Assembly: GCA_017999075.1 (NCBI GenBank)
Contig: JAGOBX010000288.1
Location: forward strand, 1-5,199
DNA from: JAGOBX01 sp017999075 [NCBI: Candidatus Babelota bacterium]
GTDB taxonomy: Bacteria > JAGOBX01
DNA: 5,199 nt
Reading direction: 5' to 3'
A program made the position numbers and the translations under genes. Below the pieces are notes generated by a model. The model saw only the letters and a program-made list of their open reading frames with translations, made no database searches and had not been told where the DNA came from. How positions within the stretch are numbered: position 1 is the stretch's first letter; every line of letters begins with the position of its first letter. This document shows positions 1-5,199 of the stretch, piece by piece.

Positions 1-3000
1 TACTGATAGTGTTTACTTCTTGCGGAACTGATTCTGACAAGACGAATACTACAGAGGTAACATTCGGGGTGTTATATCCTGAAACAGGCAGCCTTGCATT
101 TCCTGGATTGAGCAGCAAAGCTGCTATGGATCTTGCAGTTCAGGATATAAATAATTATTTTCAATCTAAAAATAAAGCTATAAGAATAAATCTTTCTTAT
201 AAAGATACTGCCGGAGATTCTGCATTAGCTCTTGTAAAAATCAAAGAATTTTACAATCAAGGTATACGTGTAATAATCGGACCTTATACAAGCGAAGAAG
301 CTTCAGCTGTCCGTGAATACGCGAATCTTAATGATATGATATTATTAGGATGGGGAAGCACTGCTCCATCTCTTGCAATAAGCAATGATAATTTAATGAG
401 ATTTATTCCGACTGATGTTTTACAGGCTGCAGCAATAGCTCAGAAAATGTATGAAAAAGGAGTAACTGCAGTAGTCGGATTGAATAGAAATGATGTTTGG
501 GGAAATGATTTTATAAATCAGATGAAATCTGCTCTGCCTAATTATAATATTACTTATATTGACGGTATTTCATATAATCCTTCAACAACAGATTTTTCGG
601 CTACAGTTTCAAGTTTAAATTCAAAAATAACTACAACTCGCGATTATTATGAGTCTGATTCTATAGCTGTTATGTTAATTTCTTATGATGAAGCAGGTAA
701 AATTTTTACTGCCGCCAATGCTTATTCTGTTCTGCAAAACACAAAATGGTTTGGCTGCGACGGTAATTATAATTTTATTGATTTTACAACTTATCCAGTT
801 GCAGGAACTTTTGCAGTTAACCCTAAAGTATCCTTTTTAGCATCTTGTTATTTAACTGCATATAATGCAGGAGATACTCCTTCAGTATCTGCTTTTCTTC
901 CCTCTCCGACAACGTTAAATTCAAGAATTTCTGCAATTACAGGCACTTCAACAGGAAACGATTATTATATGATAGCTTATGATATGTTATGGATAGCATC
1001 GTTGGCTTATGATCAAACGGCTTCAGGAGCAACTATAAGTTCTTTAAAACAAAATATAGTTAATGTTGCGAGTGATACTTATGTAGGAGTTAACGGACAA
1101 ATAGTTTTTAATTCTTCAGGAGACAGAACAACTGGAGGTTATGGTTATTTTGGAGTTCGCCAGAACGGAGCGAATTATGAATGGTTTATGGATTCTGTTT
1201 ATAAAAAATATAGTATAAATAAAGCTGCTTCTGCATCGTATGCAACTTACCAATCTACGAGTCAGGATAATTCCGATTCTATAATTTTAATTGAAGTGGG
1301 TTCCATATCAAATGTTATGACTTCAGAAGAATATACTTACTGGTGGTATTACTGGTGGTGGGATTTGATATATTTGAGCGGCAATTATGAAGAAGAAAAT
1401 TATTATAATATGTATCTAAGATACAAGTTAAATATTCCTCAAAGTGTAACGCTTGATGATACAGGTAATATATATGTTACTGATGTTGGTCTTTCCCGAG
1501 TAATAAAATTTGACGGTGATGGATTTAAGTTAGCAGAATGGGGATCGTTTGGAAACGGATATGATACGAATTTGATTTATCCTGCAGGTCTTTCAACAGG
1601 CAACAATTTTTGTTATGTTTCAGACAGAGACAGTCATACAATAAAAAAATATGATTTATACGGTAATTTTATTGCAAAGTTTGGAGTTTTTGATAATAAT
1701 GTTCCAACAGTAGGAAAATTTAATAAACCAGGAAAAATGTTCTATGACAGATTTGCCAATAATTTATTTGTTATAGATTCTTTTAATAACCGTTTACAGT
1801 ATATGGATAACGGAGGAACCTGGCGTGCAGCTTTTGCAAACAGCAGCGAACCTGTTGGATTTGCAGCTACAAATAATAATTATTATTTATTGACACGCGG
1901 GGATTATAAGATAACCAAGTTTAACAAAACCGATACAACTGTTTCTACTTCATTTGGAAGTTATGGTCTTGGATTGGGAAAATTTTTATATCCTGTTGAT
2001 TTAACGGTTTCAAATGATTCTATAATAGTTCTTGACAATTACAGTATTCACGCGTTTGATAATGCAGGTACTCCGAAATTAAGATGGAATTCATACGGGA
2101 AATTAAGAAATCCTACTTCTATTACTTCTGATACGGCGGGTTATGTATATGTAACTGATGCTGGAAAGAATTGCGTTAATATTTATAGAATATATAATTC
2201 TCAGGATATTTTAGTAAAATCTTTGAACAATGGCGCAGCGCCTGATTCATGGCCGTACAGAATTGCTGTCGATAATGTCAATAATTTAGTATATGTTGCT
2301 ACCTGGTCGCATTGGCATGACATTGAGGATAATTGTATGATAAAAGAATGTGTTCTTCAACTGGATGCTAATCTTAATGTATTAAAAATATGGGGTTCAG
2401 AGTTAAATAACGATAGAGAGACCGTTAATTCTTTAGGTAATTTTTCGAGTATAGAGTCTATTATTGTTGATAAAGACGGTAATGTTTTTGTTTCAGATCA
2501 ATCTAATTACAGAATCCAGAAACTTGCTGCCGGAAGCAATACATGGACTTTATTTGTAGATGGAAGCACAGATAATCTTAGAGGGCTTAAGGGTTTAGCA
2601 TCAGACAGTCAGGGTAATATTTATGCGATAGATAAATATTCCAACAAAATTTTGAAATATTCTGCAGCAGGAACTTTGTTATCTGAAACATTGCTTGATT
2701 CTTTAGATGAACACGGATTTAATTATTTATCTGTTGCGAACAACGGAAATATTTATCTGCTGAATACATCTTATTGCAATATAGCTGTTTTTAACAGTAA
2801 TATGCAGTTTGTTACTCAGTGGGGAGATTATGGATTTGAAAACGGAAAATTTTTGTGGCCGACAGATATTAAAACAGACGCAAATAACAATGTTTATGTA
2901 GTTGATTCTGATAATTCGAGAATATCAAAATTTGATTCTACAGGCAAATTTATAAAGAAATGGGGAACTTACGGATATGATAAACTTCAATTTTCATATC

Positions 3001-3080
3001 CATACGGTATAGCTGTTGACAATGATTGGATTTGGGTTGCTGACAGCGATAATGCGCGTATTCAAAAGTTTCGTCAATAA
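1..3080 (+). CDS. Predicted lipoprotein: LivK-type periplasmic-binding domain fused to ~12 NHL beta-propeller blades (5' partial)
   Basis: The frame is open to the window edge, so the start is upstream. The GTG at 9 would leave only four residues before the predicted lipidated Cys, so it is not the real start. Residue numbers here count from that GTG. Residues 17-397 match the type I periplasmic-binding fold of branched-chain amino-acid receptors: VTFGVLYPETGSLA strand, LAVQDIN helix, VIIGPYTSEEASAV, GWGSTAPSL and DVWGNDF, ending in the family's YVGVNGQIVFNSSGDR segment. Residues 442-451 are a Trp/Tyr cluster. Residues 475-1023 are repeated NHL-type blades of the form P-x-I-x-D-x-x-G-N-I-Y-V-x-D-x-x-N-x-R-I-x-K-F, the last ending at the stop codon. 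The parts are individually clear, but the whole-protein function is unknown. LivK domains normally deliver amino acids to an ABC importer, and no importer gene is visible here. A surface or periplasmic ligand-sensing or binding role is inferred. Confidence 0.9.
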   Translation, partial: LIVFTSCGTDSDKTNTTEVTFGVLYPETGSLAFPGLSSKAAMDLAVQDINNYFQSKNKAIRINLSYKDTAGDSALALVKIKEFYNQGIRVIIGPYTSEEASAVREYANLNDMILLGWGSTAPSLAISNDNLMRFIPTDVLQAAAIAQKMYEKGVTAVVGLNRNDVWGNDFINQMKSALPNYNITYIDGISYNPSTTDFSATVSSLNSKITTTRDYYESDSIAVMLISYDEAGKIFTAANAYSVLQNTKWFGCDGNYNFIDFTTYPVAGTFAVNPKVSFLASCYLTAYNAGDTPSVSAFLPSPTTLNSRISAITGTSTGNDYYMIAYDMLWIASLAYDQTASGATISSLKQNIVNVASDTYVGVNGQIVFNSSGDRTTGGYGYFGVRQNGANYEWFMDSVYKKYSINKAASASYATYQSTSQDNSDSIILIEVGSISNVMTSEEYTYWWYYWWWDLIYLSGNYEEENYYNMYLRYKLNIPQSVTLDDTGNIYVTDVGLSRVIKFDGDGFKLAEWGSFGNGYDTNLIYPAGLSTGNNFCYVSDRDSHTIKKYDLYGNFIAKFGVFDNNVPTVGKFNKPGKMFYDRFANNLFVIDSFNNRLQYMDNGGTWRAAFANSSEPVGFAATNNNYYLLTRGDYKITKFNKTDTTVSTSFGSYGLGLGKFLYPVDLTVSNDSIIVLDNYSIHAFDNAGTPKLRWNSYGKLRNPTSITSDTAGYVYVTDAGKNCVNIYRIYNSQDILVKSLNNGAAPDSWPYRIAVDNVNNLVYVATWSHWHDIEDNCMIKECVLQLDANLNVLKIWGSELNNDRETVNSLGNFSSIESIIVDKDGNVFVSDQSNYRIQKLAAGSNTWTLFVDGSTDNLRGLKGLASDSQGNIYAIDKYSNKILKYSAAGTLLSETLLDSLDEHGFNYLSVANNGNIYLLNTSYCNIAVFNSNMQFVTQWGDYGFENGKFLWPTDIKTDANNNVYVVDSDNSRISKFDSTGKFIKKWGTYGYDKLQFSYPYGIAVDNDWIWVADSDNARIQKFRQ
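3..23 (+). other. Lipoprotein signal peptide end and lipobox (partial)
   Basis: The codons read L-I-V-F-T-S-C followed by G-T-D-S-D. A hydrophobic run ends in Ser-Cys, and the next residues are polar, Thr-rich and Asp-rich (C at 21-23). This fits the C-terminal end of a type II signal peptide, with Cys as the lipidated +1 residue. Phe at -3 is a relaxed variant of the usual Leu. The positively charged n-region and most of the hydrophobic core lie outside the window, so the call is good but incomplete. Confidence 0.7.
57..1199 (+). other. Periplasmic-binding-protein type I domain (Peripla_BP_6 / LivK-like)
   Basis: This is the encoded domain at residues 17-397 of the large lipoprotein. It is about 380 residues, close to the full length of a free-standing branched-chain amino-acid receptor. 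Both lobes appear present: the N-lobe opens with the GVLYPETG strand-loop, and the hinge-crossing part includes RFIPTD and VVGLNRNDVWG. The C-lobe contains YDMLWIASLAYD, and the domain closes with GYGYFGVRQNG. Ser95 (in YTSEE) and Ser117/Thr118 (in GWGSTAP) sit where family members contact the ligand's alpha-amino and carboxyl groups. A binding site therefore seems retained, but the ligand cannot be named from sequence alone. Confidence 0.85.
1332..1361 (+). repeat. Short tandem repeat encoding a Trp/Tyr-rich linker
   Basis: Two adjacent 12-base units, TACTGGTGGTAT (1338-1349) and TACTGGTGGTGG (1350-1361), differ by two bases. They encode Y-W-W-Y-Y-W-W-W between the binding domain and the propeller. 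The flanking codons add more aromatics (Y442 before; Y455, Y460 and a Y/E-rich stretch after). The unit is a whole number of codons, so unit gain or loss would keep the frame. Confidence 0.75.
1431..3077 (+). repeat. NHL-type beta-propeller repeats, about 12 blades (protein-level repeat)
   Basis: By eye, blades begin near residues 475, 523, 573, 614, 660, 700, 747, 813, 859, 905, 949 and 996. Good examples are the blades with GNIYVTDVGLSRVIKFD (487-502), GNVFVSDQSNYRIQKL (824-839), NNVYVVDSDNSRISKFD (960-976) and the final IWVADSDNARIQKF (1008-1021). Several blades are joined by a linker of the form W/F-G-x-Y/F-G-x-x-x-G-K-F-x-x-P. Repeats of this class form propellers that commonly bind proteins, RNA, glycans or small ligands. 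Twelve blades would suit two six-bladed propellers. Blade 7 carries an insertion. The nucleotide copies have diverged too far to count as a DNA-level tandem array. Confidence 0.8.
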
Positions 3081-3090
3081 AATTTTTTGA

Positions 3091-3140
3091 TAATTAAATA
3101 GTCCCGGGAAATAATTTGGTTTTCCGGGATTATTTAATTA
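3091..3140 (+). terminator. Stem-loop terminator between convergent genes
   Basis: Arms 3091-3111 and 3120-3140 form a 21-pair stem around an 8-base loop (TAATTTGG). The core is TCCCGGGAAA pairing with TTTTCCGGGA. Two positions (3101/3130 and 3108/3123) are G-U pairs in + strand RNA but would be C-A mismatches in - strand RNA, so the hairpin is better formed in the + transcript. The GC core is followed on the + strand by T-rich TTATTTAATT, giving a plausible intrinsic terminator 10 bases past the lipoprotein gene's stop. It may also weakly stop the opposing transcript. No clean T-run follows the full stem. Confidence 0.7.
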
Positions 3141-4380
3141 ACCAAAATTCCGGATTAACTGTTTTTTTGCCTTCCCGTATTTGAAAAAATAAACTTGTAC
3201 CGAATAACGAACCAGTATCTCCTGCTTTTCCTATAATCTGCTGGACACCAATTTTCTGTTCATGCTTGACAAGTATTTCATTTAAATGAGCATAAAGGGT
3301 TATATAATCAGAACCATGAGAAATTATTACTGTCCAGCCGAATGAATCTATCCAGTCGGCAAAAATCACTATGCCTTCGGCTACTGAAAAAATTTCCTGG
3401 TTATCAAAACATTTAATTTCTATTCCATCGGTTTTTATTTCAAATCTGTACTTTGAGTTTGTTCCTGAAAATTTTGATAATATTTTGTTTAATTTTGTTC
3501 TTTTTAACGGCCATGGCAATTTCCCTTTTTTATTTTTGAATCCTAATTTGCTTAATTCTATCAGTTCTTTGGTTTGTTTCTGTTCGATAACCAAATTGTT
3601 GATGGTGGCTTCGATAACTTTCATTTGCCTTTGTCTGTTTTCAATTTCTAAAGTTAAATATTCTCTGTTTTTAGCTAATTTTTCGATAAATTTTTCTTTT
3701 TCATTCTTTGTTGATACAAGTTTATTTTTTATAATTTCATAATCCGCAAGAAGTTTATTTTTTTCTGTTTTATTGGTTTCAAGAGTTTCCTTATCGGTTT
3801 TTAGTTTTGCAATTAAATAAAGAATTTTTTCTATTTGCAGTCTGTCGTTTTGAGATATCATATTCAACATTTTGAATTTTAGAGAAAATTCGATAATTTT
3901 TTTTGATTCAAGAAGCGTCATCAAATTTGACAGAGAAGAATATTTTTTATGTTCTTTAAAAGTTGAACGCAATCGTTTGGAAAATTTAATTTTGCAGTTT
4001 TTCAGTTCTGATTCGTTAATTTCTATTTGATTAACGGAATTTTCAATTTTTTGGTTCAATTCAGTTATTTTTGATGTTATATCGGAAATAATAGTATTTA
4101 ATTCGATTATTTTGCTGTCAATTTTAAAAAGTTCGTTGTTTAATAATTTTTCTTTATCTTTAGCAAACTCAATTTGGTTTCCAAGCTTAATAATTTCAGA
4201 AAGATTTTGTTTTTTTTGCTGGTTTTGCTGAATTTCTTTATTTTTCAGCAATAATAATTTTTCTTCAAGAGATTGATTTTGTATGTTTTCATTTTTTTTT
4301 GGTTTATCTGCGTTAAGACCTGTATTTAAATAAAAAAGACAAAATAAAGAAAAAAATATTGTTATACAGCAGTTATTCAT
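3130..4380 (-). CDS. envC: EnvC-like murein hydrolase activator (coiled coil + degenerate LytM/M23 domain)
   Basis: This 416-residue protein probably sits in the periplasm and, as in the EnvC family, would link FtsX to activation of septal N-acetylmuramoyl-L-alanine amidases. Residues 1-24 form a secretion signal (hydrophobic ITIFFSLFCLFYL, cleavage perhaps after Ala24). Residues ~33-280 are Lys/Glu/Gln/Asn/Leu-rich coiled coil. Within it, RLRSTFKEHKKYSSLSNLM (136-154) and the following FSLKFKMLNMISQNDR resemble the LRxxYxxG...LLxSxxxxxxxRxxYLxxIxxxDR segment of EnvC/PcsB proteins. Residues ~286-416 are a LytM fold, starting KLPWPLKR and ending VNPEFWL as in EnvC. Active-site residues are mostly lost: Thr317 and Glu321 replace the His and Asp of HxGxD, and Ser396 and Phe398 replace HxH. 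Only His365 (YAHL) remains, arguing for an activator rather than an enzyme. The ATG overlaps the ftsX stop and has no strong Shine-Dalgarno, so translation is probably coupled. The stop codon lies in the terminator arm. Confidence 0.88.
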   Translation of the reverse strand: MNNCCITIFFSLFCLFYLNTGLNADKPKKNENIQNQSLEEKLLLLKNKEIQQNQQKKQNLSEIIKLGNQIEFAKDKEKLLNNELFKIDSKIIELNTIISDITSKITELNQKIENSVNQIEINESELKNCKIKFSKRLRSTFKEHKKYSSLSNLMTLLESKKIIEFSLKFKMLNMISQNDRLQIEKILYLIAKLKTDKETLETNKTEKNKLLADYEIIKNKLVSTKNEKEKFIEKLAKNREYLTLEIENRQRQMKVIEATINNLVIEQKQTKELIELSKLGFKNKKGKLPWPLKRTKLNKILSKFSGTNSKYRFEIKTDGIEIKCFDNQEIFSVAEGIVIFADWIDSFGWTVIISHGSDYITLYAHLNEILVKHEQKIGVQQIIGKAGDTGSLFGTSLFFQIREGKKTVNPEFWLIK

Positions 4381-4382
4381 TA
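4378..4382 (-). promoter_or_regulatory. TAATG stop/start overlap (ftsX-envC translational coupling)
   Basis: Read on the minus strand, the ftsX stop TAA shares its last base with the ATG of the envC-like gene. The 15 bases before the ATG (GGTTGATGATAATTA) contain no good purine-rich ribosome binding site. Ribosomes finishing ftsX probably reinitiate here, which would keep the two partner proteins in proportion. Coupling is inferred from the arrangement. Confidence 0.7.
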
Positions 4383-5199
4383 ATTATCATCAACCGACAT
4401 ATTTGTAAATCTTGATAATGCGAATAATGAACCGATTATTCCGGCGATAAATGCGGAAATAAAGATTATGCCTATTTCTTGGCCGTTTAAAAAAACAAAC
4501 TCAAATTCTGAAAATATAGGAAAAGGAAATTTTTTCAGTAAAAAATTGAATCCTGAATAAAGTATAATCAAACAAAGTGTAACGGAAATTATCATTGTAA
4601 TGGCAGATTCAATTATGAATGGCAACCGTATAAAAAATTTGGTTACACCTATTAATTTTTGTATTTCTATTTCAGATGATCTTGAATAAAAGGTTAGCTG
4701 AATAGTGTTGAACACAATAAATATTGAAAATAAAAACATTAATATAACAATTATATATAAAATATAATTTATGGTTTTATTTAAAGTTTGAAGATAATTT
4801 AATTTTTTTTGTCCGGAATCTATTGATTCAATTCCATTAAAAATGTTGATTTGAGAAAGGAATTTTGAAATATTGACAGCATCAATTTTTTTTAAATAAA
4901 TTTCAAAATAAGCAGGTAAAGGATTATCAATTATTCCTTCAATGAGTTCCGGTATATCTTTAGAATTTTCTTTAAATTCATTAAGAGCCTGTTCTTTTGT
5001 AAAATATTTAAAACTGCTGATGTCAGAGTTTGATTTAAAAAAATCATTAAGAACGTCTAATGATTTGGATGTAATATCATCGTCTAAATAAATAATTATA
5101 GTAATATCTGTTTTTATTTGATATATGAACTTTTCGATATTTTTTGACAGTAAATAAAAAAATACTATAAAAAATATTGATATTGATATAACAAAAATA
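4380..5199 (-). CDS. ftsX: Cell-division permease-like protein FtsX (N-terminus cut by window edge)
   Basis: The frame stays open from the TAA stop to the window edge, giving 272 residues against a usual ~290-300, so only a short cytoplasmic N-terminus is missing. The ATG at 4739 is an internal Met inside TM2, not the start. TM1 (5198-5148) is followed by a periplasmic domain of about 125 residues with FtsX hallmarks: ITIIIYLDDDIT, FTKEQALNEFKE (5003-4968) and NPLPAYFEI (4925-4899). TM2 lies near 4772-4700. The cytoplasmic loop SSEIEIQKLIGVTKFFIRLPF is the conserved ABC-coupling segment. TM3 is near 4619-4554 and TM4 near 4478-4416. FtsX pairs with the ATPase FtsE at the divisome, and its periplasmic loop holds a coiled-coil partner such as EnvC or PcsB. 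That partner is encoded directly downstream with a 1-base overlap. ftsE is expected just upstream, outside the window. Confidence 0.93.
   Translation of the reverse strand, partial: IFVISISIFFIVFFYLLSKNIEKFIYQIKTDITIIIYLDDDITSKSLDVLNDFFKSNSDISSFKYFTKEQALNEFKENSKDIPELIEGIIDNPLPAYFEIYLKKIDAVNISKFLSQINIFNGIESIDSGQKKLNYLQTLNKTINYILYIIVILMFLFSIFIVFNTIQLTFYSRSSEIEIQKLIGVTKFFIRLPFIIESAITMIISVTLCLIILYSGFNFLLKKFPFPIFSEFEFVFLNGQEIGIIFISAFIAGIIGSLFALSRFTNMSVDDN

Noticed and set aside
9-11. GTG as the start codon of the large lipoprotein gene
   Set aside because: The frame stays open to position 1. Starting here would put the lipobox Cys at residue 5, with no signal peptide before it. The start is almost certainly upstream of the window.
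1431-3077. DNA-level tandem repeat array or CRISPR-like spacing
   Set aside because: The periodicity is visible only in the protein (NHL blades of variable length). The nucleotide copies are not near-identical, and there are no fixed repeats with spacers.
3081-3129. Small RNA or promoter in the convergent gap
   Set aside because: The gap is only 49 bases and most of it is one arm and the loop of the hairpin. I saw no credible -35/-10 pair oriented toward either flanking gene.
3133-3525. Active M23 metallopeptidase
   Set aside because: The zinc-binding His and Asp and both His of HxH are replaced, so peptidase activity is not expected.
3371-3742. Open frame of 123 codons on the + strand
   Set aside because: It lies wholly antisense to the envC-like gene, whose product has clear family features. 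Its own translation is a Phe/Ser/Leu-rich string with no recognisable domain, as expected from the complement of Lys/Glu/Asn codons.
4737-4739. ATG as the start of the ftsX gene
   Set aside because: The same frame continues upstream to the window edge and encodes TM1 and the conserved FtsX periplasmic domain. This Met is inside TM2.

Overview
The window is AT-rich and reads as a stretch of a bacterial chromosome with two convergent transcription units. The lineage is probably diderm (two-membraned). The evidence is a lipoprotein-type N-terminus on the large protein, plus an FtsX/EnvC pair of the kind that controls septal cell-wall amidases. No rRNA, tRNA or other marker fixes the phylum. A low-GC uncultured lineage (for example Elusimicrobiota-like or another candidate phylum) is only a guess.

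Region 1 (1-3080, + strand) is one very large gene whose 5' end lies just outside the window. It encodes a predicted lipoprotein. Its first ~400 residues are a periplasmic-binding-protein type I domain of the branched-chain amino-acid (LivK/Peripla_BP_6) kind. A short linker very rich in Trp and Tyr follows, then about twelve NHL-type beta-propeller blades up to the C-terminus. Fusing a solute-binding domain to a long NHL propeller is the most unusual thing in the window. No transporter permease or ATPase gene is visible beside it. The protein may therefore act as a surface or periplasmic sensor or adhesion/scaffold protein, but this is inference.

Region 2 (3081-3140) is the short convergent gap. 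A near-perfect inverted repeat with a GC-rich core looks like a terminator for the + strand gene. Its right arm contains the stop codon of the opposing gene.

Region 3 (3130-5199, - strand) holds the 3' part of a cell-division operon: ftsX (N-terminus cut by the window edge), then an envC-like gene overlapping it by one base (TAATG). FtsX is the membrane partner of the ATPase FtsE, whose gene would be expected upstream, outside the window. The EnvC-like protein is secreted and has a long coiled coil and a LytM domain that has lost most of the M23 zinc-binding and catalytic residues. That is the signature of an amidase activator rather than a hydrolase. Together the two would transmit FtsEX ATP hydrolysis across the inner membrane to peptidoglycan amidases at the septum.

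There is no gene-free stretch longer than 300 bases, and I saw no mobile element, CRISPR array or RNA gene.
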